Source: Rhizobium sp. CG5 (GTDB lineage Bacteria > Pseudomonadota > Alphaproteobacteria > Rhizobiales > Rhizobiaceae). From it: 64,000 bases of DNA. Below, piece by piece: positions 49,443 to 60,200 of this stretch (the stretch's first letter is position 1; every line of letters starts with the position of its first letter). A program made the translations under genes and the position numbers. The notes under the pieces were generated by a model that was given only the letters and a program-made list of their open reading frames with translations, was not told the origin of the DNA and searched no databases. The stretch lies in assembly GCF_023701945.1 (NCBI RefSeq), contig NZ_JABAEF010000008.1:124001-188000 (forward strand), read 5' to 3'.

Positions 49443-50480
49443 ATGACAAAATACAAGCTCGAGTATATTTGGCTCGACGGGTACACTCCGGTACCTAATC
49501 TCCGCGGCAAGACGCAGGTCAAGGAATTCGAGACTTTCCCGACGCTCGAACAGCTGCCGCTCTGGGGCTTTGACGGCTCCTCCACGATGCAGGCCGAAGG
49601 CCGCAGCTCCGACTGCGTGCTGAAGCCCGTCGCCGTTTACCCGGATCCGGCTCGGACCAATGGCGTTCTTGTCATGTGCGAAGTCATGATGCCCGATGGC
49701 GTCACCCCGCATGCGACCAACAGCCGTGCAACCATTCTCGACGACGAAGGCACCTGGTTCGGCTTCGAGCAGGAATACTTCTTCTACGAAGACGGCCGTC
49801 CGCTCGGCTTCCCGGAACACGGCTTCCCCGCTCCGCAGGGCCCGTATTACACCGGCGTCGGCTACAAGAATGTTGGCAGCGTTGCCCGCGAAATCGTCGA
49901 AGAACATCTCGACCTGTGCCTGGCCGCCGGCATCAACCACGAAGGCATCAATGCCGAAGTGGCCAAGGGCCAGTGGGAATTCCAGGTGTTCGGCAAGGGC
50001 TCCAAGAAGGCCGCCGACGAAATCTGGATGGCCCGCTATCTGCTGCAGCGCCTGACCGAAAAATACGGCATCGACATCGAGTATCACTGCAAGCCGCTCG
50101 GCGACACCGACTGGAACGGTTCGGGCATGCATTGCAACTTTTCGACCCAGTACATGCGCGAAGTGGGCGGCAAGGAATATTTCGAAGCGCTGATGGCAGC
50201 CTTTGAAAAGAACCGCGAAGAGCACATCGCCGTTTACGGTCCGGACAACCACATGCGCCTGACCGGCAAGCACGAGACCGCTTCGATCCACAGCTTCTCC
50301 TATGGCGTGGCCGACCGTGGCGCCTCGATCCGCGTGCCGCACTCCTTCGTCAACAACGGCTATCGCGGCTATCTCGAAGATCGCCGCCCGAACAGCCAGG
50401 GCGACCCCTACCAGATCGCTTCGCAGGTCCTGAAGACCATTGCCGAAGTTCCGCTCGGCAAGGCCGCTGCTGCCGCCTAA
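49443..50480 (+). CDS. glnII: Glutamine synthetase II (eukaryotic type)
   Basis: The 345-residue enzyme is of the short GSII type found in Rhizobiaceae, Frankia and eukaryotes, not the 470-residue GlnA. It shows KYKLEYIWLDGYTPVPNLRGKTQV, LPLWGFDGSSTMQAEG, the glutamate-binding WFGFEQEYFF, GINAEVAKGQWEFQVFGK, MHCNFSTQYMR and the ATP-binding HMRLTGKHETASIHSFSYGVADRGASIR. It makes glutamine from glutamate and ammonia and is expressed under nitrogen limitation. A sigma-54 promoter lies upstream, and the divergent gstI gene probably limits its translation. A strong terminator follows. Confidence 0.97.
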   Translation: MTKYKLEYIWLDGYTPVPNLRGKTQVKEFETFPTLEQLPLWGFDGSSTMQAEGRSSDCVLKPVAVYPDPARTNGVLVMCEVMMPDGVTPHATNSRATILDDEGTWFGFEQEYFFYEDGRPLGFPEHGFPAPQGPYYTGVGYKNVGSVAREIVEEHLDLCLAAGINHEGINAEVAKGQWEFQVFGKGSKKAADEIWMARYLLQRLTEKYGIDIEYHCKPLGDTDWNGSGMHCNFSTQYMREVGGKEYFEALMAAFEKNREEHIAVYGPDNHMRLTGKHETASIHSFSYGVADRGASIRVPHSFVNNGYRGYLEDRRPNSQGDPYQIASQVLKTIAEVPLGKAAAAA

Positions 50481-50503
50481 CGGCGTCTGCGCTGACAATC
50501 GAC

Positions 50504-50540
50504 AGGCGACGGCTTGGTCTCCAGGCCGTCGCCTTTTTTG
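50504..50540 (+). terminator. Rho-independent terminator of glnII
   Basis: AGGCGACGGC (50504-50513) pairs perfectly with GCCGTCGCCT (50525-50534) around an 11-base loop, followed by a run of six T residues (50534-50539). It begins 24 bases after the glnII stop. Confidence 0.92.
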
Positions 50541-50572
50541 TTTGCGCTCGCTTTGTCTTTATCCCGCACAAA

Positions 50573-50607
50573 CAAAAGGCCCGGATCGCTGCGGGCCTTT
50601 TGCTTTT
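50573..50607 (-). terminator. Bidirectional-looking terminator serving pyrG
   Basis: CAAAAGGCCCG (50573-50583) pairs with CGGGCCTTTTG (50592-50602), giving 11 perfect pairs and an eight-base loop. On the minus strand the stem ends in TTTTG and is followed by TTTG, ending pyrG; on the plus strand it is followed by CTTTTT and could back up the glnII terminator. Confidence 0.82.
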
Positions 50608-50628
50608 TAGAACTGGATTGCTCTTGTC

Positions 50629-52801
<2,173 letters not shown>

Positions 52802-52898
52802 GTATAATCCGTCCTGCCCTCATCAGGGCAAAATCTTCTATGGCTTCGGCGGCTCTTTACATGAGGTGACGGGGCATGGAAAGCCCCTCGCCGTCAAT

Positions 52899-53669
52899 TC
52901 AGGACACCAGATCCTTGTAGACGCCGTATATGGCGAGGAAATCAGCGGCTTTCAAGCTGGCACCACCGATCAGTGCGCCATCGACATTGGCGACGGCCAT
53001 GAGTTCCTTGGCATTGGACGGCTTGACCGAGCCGCCGTAGAGGATGCGCATCTTGGCACCCTCGTCGCCAAAGCGCTTGACGAGCTCGGAGCGCATGAAG
53101 GCATGGGCTTCCGTCACGTCCCTGGTGGTCGGTGTGACGCCCGTGCCGATCGCCCAGACCGGCTCATAGGCGATGACGGTGCTTTGGGCCGTGGCACTGT
53201 CCGGCACGGAGCCGGCCAGTTGGCGCTTCAGGATGTCGAGGGTCTGGCCGGCCTTGCGCTCGTCTGCGGTCTCGCCGATGCAGATGATCGCCGTCAGCTC
53301 GGCCGCATAGGCGGCTTCGGCCTTGGCGCGGACCAGATGATCGGTCTCGGCGTGATCGGTGCGACGCTCGGAATGGCCGACGATGACATGGGTGCCGAAA
53401 CAATCGGCAATCATGTCGGCGGAAATCTCGCCGGTATGGGCGCCAGAGACGTTCTGGTGGCAATCCTGAGCACCGATCAGCAGCGGGCTGTCATCGCACA
53501 GAGCCGTCGCCACGTAGAGAAGGGTTGCAGGCGGGCAGATCAGCGCATCGACCTTTTCAGCCAGCGGCGACTTGACGCCCTCCGCGATCGCCTTGATCTG
53601 ATCAAGCGAGGCTCGGGTGCCGTTCATCTTCCAATTGCCGGCCACAAGTGGACGTATATCCGGCGTCAT
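52899..53669 (-). CDS. tpiA: Triosephosphate isomerase
   Basis: The 256-residue enzyme interconverts dihydroxyacetone phosphate and glyceraldehyde 3-phosphate. Active-site parts are visible: AGNWKMNG (lysine), VGHSERR (electrophilic histidine), [13 protein letters not shown] (catalytic glutamate plus flexible loop) and [11 protein letters not shown] (phosphate binding). The length is normal. It is the first of the tpiA-secG-pyrG group on this strand. The 156 bp upstream are AT-richer and should hold its promoter. Confidence 0.97.
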   Translation of the reverse strand: MTPDIRPLVAGNWKMNGTRASLDQIKAIAEGVKSPLAEKVDALICPPATLLYVATALCDDSPLLIGAQDCHQNVSGAHTGEISADMIADCFGTHVIVGHSERRTDHAETDHLVRAKAEAAYAAELTAIICIGETADERKAGQTLDILKRQLAGSVPDSATAQSTVIAYEPVWAIGTGVTPTTRDVTEAHAFMRSELVKRFGDEGAKMRILYGGSVKPSNAKELMAVANVDGALIGGASLKAADFLAIYGVYKDLVS

Positions 53670-53825
53670 ATCAGCCCCCTATCCATTTGATTTATAGGGG
53701 GACTAGCAAAAGACGAGGACAAAGGAAAGGTTATCGCGGCGTTTTGGCTGTTAAATCGGCAGATATGGTGAAAATCGAGGCGAAATCACTTTCTGCGTCA
53801 AAACCAAACAGCAAAGGCTAATATT

Positions 53826-54713
53826 TCAGCCCTGCCCTATCATCCAGTTAAGGATCTTTCGCCAGTCCGTCATGCGCACCGGCGTACCGTGCGATCCGCT
53901 CTGAAACAGCGTGAAGCGCACCGGATATCCCTTGCCGTGCAGGCTGTCGTAGAGGGCGATCTGGGTTGCCGCGGCATAGACGCTGTCGGCGCTGCCATGG
54001 GTGAAATAGACCGGCAATCTGCGTTTGAAGGCAGCACTCTTGGCAAAATCCGGGTCGGTTGCGCCACCGAGAAGGGCCATGCCGGAAAGAACCGACGAAG
54101 CCGTGGGATCGCGGGCAATGTCCCAGCAGATGCTGCTACCCATCGAGGCACAGGCCAGCACCACCGGCCGGCCGGGCGACTGGGCCGCGCTATAGGCGAT
54201 CAGGGCTGCGATATCGGCCACGCCCTTGCTGTCGAAGGAGGTGACGCTCGGCGCGTAATAGGTGCCCTGGTTGTCGACGGCGAGGTTCTTCAGCCGGTTG
54301 AAATTGCCGCCGAAGGTAAAATCGTTGACGCCAAGCCGGCGGTCGCCGCCGCGGCCATGAATGAAGATCACCGTGAAGCGACCGCCCTGGGCCGCGCCGA
54401 CGCGGGCGACCTCCAGTTGGCGCGCGCCGAAATCGAGCGTCTCTTTGACCTCAGAGCGACGCACACCCAGTGCCACATAGGCCTGCTTGACGCGGCGCTC
54501 GGGGATCTGGTCGCGGCCGTTGATATCGCGCATTTCATCGTAATCGAGCACCTCGAAATCGCCGCCATCGCGGCTTTCGAGCACGGTCTGCTGCGAGAAG
54601 AGCTCGTCTTTGAAGGGTTTGAGGACCAGCGGATCGGCGGCAGCCGCGCCGGCCAGACAAAGCCAGGTCAAAAAACTTGCCGCAATGCGGAAATGAGCTG
54701 TGGACATCTGCAT
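53826..54713 (-). CDS. Exported alpha/beta hydrolase
   Basis: The 295-residue protein has a signal peptide (MQMSTAHFRIAASFLTWLCLAGAAAADP, cleavage near AAA-DP). The fold shows FTVIFIHGRGGDRRLG near residue 125 (oxyanion region), the nucleophile elbow ACASMGSSICWD near 190, PVYFTHGSADSVYA (acid) and SGSHGTPVR (histidine). The elbow lacks the first glycine of G-x-S-x-G. The start at 54713 follows GGGAGA; MSTAHF two codons later is equally possible. The substrate is unknown; an esterase or serine peptidase-like role in the periplasm is likely. Confidence 0.8.
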   Translation of the reverse strand: MQMSTAHFRIAASFLTWLCLAGAAAADPLVLKPFKDELFSQQTVLESRDGGDFEVLDYDEMRDINGRDQIPERRVKQAYVALGVRRSEVKETLDFGARQLEVARVGAAQGGRFTVIFIHGRGGDRRLGVNDFTFGGNFNRLKNLAVDNQGTYYAPSVTSFDSKGVADIAALIAYSAAQSPGRPVVLACASMGSSICWDIARDPTASSVLSGMALLGGATDPDFAKSAAFKRRLPVYFTHGSADSVYAAATQIALYDSLHGKGYPVRFTLFQSGSHGTPVRMTDWRKILNWMIGQG

Positions 54714-54931
54714 GACAACGGTGTCTCCCTTGGGCGTCAGCCTTGCCTTTAGAACCGGAGAAACGCAATGCTCTCGAAAAAGCATGCGGGCCCCGCCGGC
54801 AAAGTCGCGCACGCGCCGCCTTTCTGGCAAAATCCAGCCGATTCGCAAGACTGACACGGACATGCGGCAAGATTTGCGCACGGCATTCCGGCCCTCGTGC
54901 TGCCAGATGGAACAGATTATTGAACGACGCC

Positions 54932-56995
54932 ATGGACGATAACAGCGATCTCTTTGCCGGCCTGCCGCTTGCCCCCAAGCCGGAAGCCGCATCTGCCCCT
55001 GCCGTGAAAGCGCCGGCCGCTCCGGTCGAAAAGCCGCGCGTGCCGCATGTGGCGCAGACCAGCAGCGAGAGCGAATACGGCGCCTCGTCCATCCGGGTGC
55101 TGGAAGGCCTCGAGCCGGTGCGCATGCGTCCCGGCATGTATATCGGCGGCACGGACGAAAAGGCGCTGCATCACCTGTTTGCCGAAGTCATCGACAATTC
55201 GATGGACGAAGCGGTGGCGGGCCATGCCAATTTCATCGACGTCCATCTCGATACGCAGGGCTTCCTGACCGTTACCGACAATGGCCGCGGCATTCCGGTG
55301 GAACTGCATCCGCAGGTGCCGGGCAAGTCGACGCTCGAAGTGATCATGACCAAGCTGCATGCCGGCGGCAAGTTCGACGGCAAGGCCTATGAGACCTCCG
55401 GCGGCCTGCACGGCGTCGGCGTCTCGGTCGTCAATGCCCTGTCGGATCTGCTCGAAGTGGAAGTGGCGCGCAATCGCAAACTCTATCGCCAGACCTTTTC
55501 GCGCGGCGTGCCGGTCGGCGGGCTGGAGGAACTCGGCGAAGTGCACAATCGCCGCGGCACGCGGGTGCGCTTCCATCCCGATCCGCAGATCTTTGGCGAC
55601 CATGCGAAATTCGATCCGGGCCGGATCTTTCGCATGGCGCGCTCCAAGGCCTATCTGTTCGGTGGCGTCGAGATCCGCTGGTCCTGCGATCCGGGCATGG
55701 TGCCGGAAGGCGGCGACATTCCGGAAAAGGCCGTGTTCCATTTTCCAGGCGGTCTGAAGGACTATCTGGCCGCAACACTCGGCAAGGACTTTACCGTTAC
55801 CCGCGAGATCTTTGCCGGCCGGACCGACAAGTCCGGCGGGCATGGCGCCATGGAATGGGCGGTCACCTGGTACGGCGGCGATCCGCAGCTGCATTCCTAT
55901 TGCAACACCATTCCGACGCCCGAGGGCGGCACCCATGAGGCGGGCCTGCGCATCGCGCTGACCAAGGGCCTGAAGAACTATGCCGAGCTGACCCAGAACA
56001 AGCGGGCCCGCGAGATCACCACCGACGACGTGATGATTTCGGCGGTCGGCATGCTGTCGGTGTTCATCCGCGAGCCGGAATTCGTCGGCCAGACCAAGGA
56101 CAAGCTGGCGACCGTCGAGGCGCAGCGTCTGGTGGAAAATGCGCTGCGCGATCCGTTCGACCATTATCTCGCCGACAATCCGAACGAAGCGGCCAAGCTG
56201 CTGGAATGGGTGATCGAGCGCGCCGAGGAGCGGCTGCGCCGCCGCAAGGAAAAGGAAGTCAACCGCAAGTCGGCGGTGCGCAAGCTGCGCCTGCCGGGCA
56301 AGCTGGCCGACTGCTCGCAGAACACCGCGGACGGCGCCGAACTGTTCATCGTCGAAGGCGATTCGGCCGGCGGCTCGGCCAAGCAGGCGCGCAACCGCTC
56401 GAACCAGGCCATCCTGCCGTTGCGCGGCAAGATCCTCAACGTGGCGAGTGCGGGCCGCGACAAGCTGACGGCCAACCAGCAGATCGGCGACCTGATCCAG
56501 GCGCTTGGCTGCGGCACGCGCTCGAAATATCGCGACGAGGACCTGCGCTACGAGCGCATCATCATCATGACCGATGCCGATGTCGACGGCGCCCATATCG
56601 CCTCGCTGCTGATCACCTTCTTCTACCAGGAAATGCCGGAGCTGATCCGCGGCAACCATCTCTATCTGGCCGTGCCGCCGCTCTATGTCATCCGCCAGGG
56701 CGCCAAAACAGCCTATGCCCGCGACGATATCCACCGTGCCGAGCTGATGGAAACCATGTTCAAGGGCAAGAAGGTCGAGATCGGCCGCTTCAAAGGCCTT
56801 GGCGAAATGATGCCGGCGCAGCTGAAAGAAACCACCATGGATCCGTCCAAGCGCATGCTGTTGCGCGTGGCGATCGATGACATCGATTTCGAAGGCACGC
56901 GTGACGCCGTGGATGCGCTGATGGGCACCAAGCCCGACGCCCGCTTCCGCTTCATCCAGGACCGGGCGGCCTTTGCCGAAAACCTGGATATCTAA
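54932..56995 (+). CDS. parE: DNA topoisomerase IV subunit B
   Basis: The 687-residue protein starts MDDNSDLFAGLPLAPKPE; the frame continues upstream but that part is not protein-like. After a variable Ala/Pro-rich N-terminus of about 50 residues it has the GHKL ATPase (VIDNSMDEAVAG, TVTDNGRGIPV, GGLHGVGVSVVNALS), the transducer domain and the Toprim domain (ELFIVEGDSAGGSAKQARNR and IIMTDADVDGAHIASLL). The lack of the insertion seen in GyrB and the A-x-Q start support parE over gyrB. It unlinks replicated chromosomes with ParC. Positions 56996-57290 downstream show no gene. Confidence 0.95.
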   Translation: MDDNSDLFAGLPLAPKPEAASAPAVKAPAAPVEKPRVPHVAQTSSESEYGASSIRVLEGLEPVRMRPGMYIGGTDEKALHHLFAEVIDNSMDEAVAGHANFIDVHLDTQGFLTVTDNGRGIPVELHPQVPGKSTLEVIMTKLHAGGKFDGKAYETSGGLHGVGVSVVNALSDLLEVEVARNRKLYRQTFSRGVPVGGLEELGEVHNRRGTRVRFHPDPQIFGDHAKFDPGRIFRMARSKAYLFGGVEIRWSCDPGMVPEGGDIPEKAVFHFPGGLKDYLAATLGKDFTVTREIFAGRTDKSGGHGAMEWAVTWYGGDPQLHSYCNTIPTPEGGTHEAGLRIALTKGLKNYAELTQNKRAREITTDDVMISAVGMLSVFIREPEFVGQTKDKLATVEAQRLVENALRDPFDHYLADNPNEAAKLLEWVIERAEERLRRRKEKEVNRKSAVRKLRLPGKLADCSQNTADGAELFIVEGDSAGGSAKQARNRSNQAILPLRGKILNVASAGRDKLTANQQIGDLIQALGCGTRSKYRDEDLRYERIIIMTDADVDGAHIASLLITFFYQEMPELIRGNHLYLAVPPLYVIRQGAKTAYARDDIHRAELMETMFKGKKVEIGRFKGLGEMMPAQLKETTMDPSKRMLLRVAIDDIDFEGTRDAVDALMGTKPDARFRFIQDRAAFAENLDI

Positions 56996-57290
56996 CAACC
57001 TTCGCCCGGTTAGCCTCACTCGCTCCACTGGCTGCCGAGGCTGGCCGCCGCCTGGGGCGCCGAGCATTGCCTCCCCCTGACCTTCTGCGATAGAAGTCAA
57101 CGGTGTTCTCTACGTGCTCCGTCGCTATCAAAGTGTGCGGATGCAAAGAGCCCACATTTGGCCTCTAGGATTTCCTTTCGACCCAGTATTGGCCGATCAG
57201 AATTACCCCACCTCACGCTAGACGTCGTTCGGAATGACGCGCCACCGCTGGTCTGATCAGCGGTCCATGCCCCTGCGAGCAAAACTAGCT

Positions 57291-60200
57291 ATGCCATTGA
57301 TGAAATTTAATCGAATTCAAAAATTCGCGGTTTGTGCGATGCTTGCGCTTTGGACCATCGCCTACGTTTCATCCTCACCTGCCGCGGCGGCAGATCTCTA
57401 CTACACCATCTACTATGGCGACACCGTCAGGATCCCCGTCAACAGTTACGGTCAAAATGCTGTCGGATATGATCATACCAGCACTGTCGGTCTGATCGAA
57501 CCGGTATACGATCTGACTTTCGACGTGACGTACACGCCTCGAAACGGCTTTGTCGGAACGGACGTCTTCACCTACACGGCCTATAGCGACGCGTGGGTGG
57601 CCGTCGGCACGGATACGATCCATATCACCGTGAAGCCAAAGATAACGTTCTCTTCATCAACCTTGCCAAACGCGAAGCAGGGAGAGGCTTACAGCCAGTC
57701 GGTGACGGCGTCTTTCAATGCTGGATCGCAGAGTGTCACATATTGGGTCAGCGCCGGCACGCTGCCGGCAGGCCTCAGCTTAGACACTCAAAGCGGGACA
57801 ATCTCCGGGATACCATCGGCAAGCGGAACCTCATACTTTCAGTTCCACGCAGCGAACGGAGATGGCTACAGCGCGCTGCAATCAATGACGATCGCTGTCG
57901 GCCCGCACATCGACGACGTCACCGCAACCGTCGCGGCCAACAGCAGCAGCAACGCCATCGGCGTGACGGTGTCCGGCACGGAATCGCTGACCGCGGTTTC
58001 GACGCCGAGCCATGGCTCGGCCAGCATCAGCGGCGCGACGCTGAGCTATACGCCGACGTCAGGCTATTCCGGTACCGACAGCTTCACCTATACCGTGACC
58101 GACAGCGCGTCAGGCCTTTCCGACAGCGCCACCGTTTCCCTCACGGTGACGGCCCCCACCCTGTCGATCGCGCCGTCCAGTTTGCCCGACGGGACCGCCG
58201 GGACCACCTATAGCCAGACGCTGTCGGCAACCAGCGGCACCTCGCCTTACAGCTATGCCGTGACGTCCGGCGCCCTGCCCGACGGCTTGTCGCTATCGTC
58301 CTCGGGCGCGATCTCGGGCACGCCGACAAGCGCAGGAAGCGAATCCCTGACCGTCACGGCAACCGACGCCTATGGCGCGACCGGCAGCCAGGCCTATACG
58401 CTGGCCATTGCCATAGCGGCGCCCGTCGCCAGCAATAGCAACGCCACCGTGGCGGCAAACAGCAGCAGCAACACGATCGCGCTCAGCCTGTCCGGCGGCA
58501 CGACCGCCAGCGTCACCGTCGCCTCGGCGCCCTCCCATGGCACGGCAACCGCCAGCGGCACCTCGATCACCTATACGCCGACATCCGGCTATTCCGGCAC
58601 GGACAGCTTTACCTACACGGCGAGCAACGCGACCGGAGATTCCACGGCGACGGTTTCCCTCACCGTGACGGCACCCGTGGTGACCGTGACGCCCACGACG
58701 TTATCCGACGGAACCGTCGGCGTCGCCTATAGCCAGACGCTGTCGGCCAGCAATGGCACCGCGCCCTATTCCTATTCGCTCTACAGCGGCACTTTACCGC
58801 CCGGCCTGACCCTGTCGTCGGCGGGCATTTTATCGGGCACACCGACAACGCAGGGAACCTATTCGTTCGTCCTGGGTGTCACGGACCAGTATGGCGCCTG
58901 GGGTGCGCCGGCCTATACCGCTGCGATCGCCATCGCAGCCCCGGTCGCCGATGATGTCAGCGCGACCGTCGATGCAAACAGCGGCGACAACTCGATCACG
59001 CTCGACCTGTCCGGCGGAACGGCCAGCAGCGTCGCCGTCGCCTCGGCGCCCTCCCATGGCACGGCGACGGCCAGCGGCACCGCGATCACCTATACGCCGA
59101 CGTCAGGCTATTCCGGTACCGACAGCTTCACCTATACGGCAAGCAACGCGAGCGGCGATTCCACGGCCACCGTTTCGATCACCGTGACGGCCCCCCCCCT
59201 GTCGGTCGCGCCGTCCAGTTTGCCCGACGGAACCGCCGGCGTCGGCTATAGCCAGACGCTGTCGGCGAGCAACGGCACCGCGCCCTATTCCTATTCGCTC
59301 TCCAGCGGAACCTTGCCCCCCGGCCTGATCCTGTCTTCCGCAGGTGTTTTGTCGGGCAGCCCGACAACGCAGGGAACCTATTCGTTCGTCCTCGGTGTCA
59401 CCGACCGGTATGGCGCCCAGGGCGCGCCGGCCTATTCCGTCGCCATTGCCGTTGCCGCGCCGGTCGCCAGCGATGTCAGCGCCACCGTGGCGGCAAACAG
59501 CAGCGACAACACGATCACGCTCGACCTGTCCGGCGGAACGGCCAGCAGCGTCACCATCGCCTCGGCACCGTCCCATGGCACGGCGACGGCGAGCGGCACT
59601 GCGATCACCTATACGCCGACATCCGGCTATTCCGGCACCGACAGCTTCACCTATACCGCGACCAATGCCACGGACACCTCGAGTGCCGCGACCGTATCGA
59701 TCACCGTCAGCGAGCCGACGCTCACCCTCAGTCCGACCACCCTGGCGGACGGAACGGTCGGGACGGCCTATAGCAGCTCGCTGAGCAGCGCGAATGGCAC
59801 CGCGCCCTATCGCTACGCCGTCACCTCCGGGGCCCTGCCCGATGGCCTGACCCTGACGTCGGCCGGCCTCCTGTCCGGCACGCCGACCGAAGACGGCACG
59901 TTTTCCTTCACGCTGACCTCGACAGACGCGTACGGCGCCATCGGCAGCCAGGCCTACAGTGTCGCCATGGCCGTGCAGGCCCCGGCAGCAGCGGCGGTCA
60001 GTGCCACCGTGGCCGCCAACTCCACCGACAATGCCATCACGCTGTCGCTGGGCGGCGGTACGGCTTCCAGCGTCACCATCGCTTCGGCACCCTCCCATGG
60101 CACGGCGACCGCCAGCGGCACCGCGATCACCTATACGCCGACACCAGGCTATTCCGGCACCGACAGCTTCACCTATAGCGCGACCAATGCCACGGGCACG

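Noticed and set aside
54917..57100. A 727-codon minus-strand frame across parE
   Set aside because: It is antisense to an unmistakable topoisomerase gene and shows no motif.
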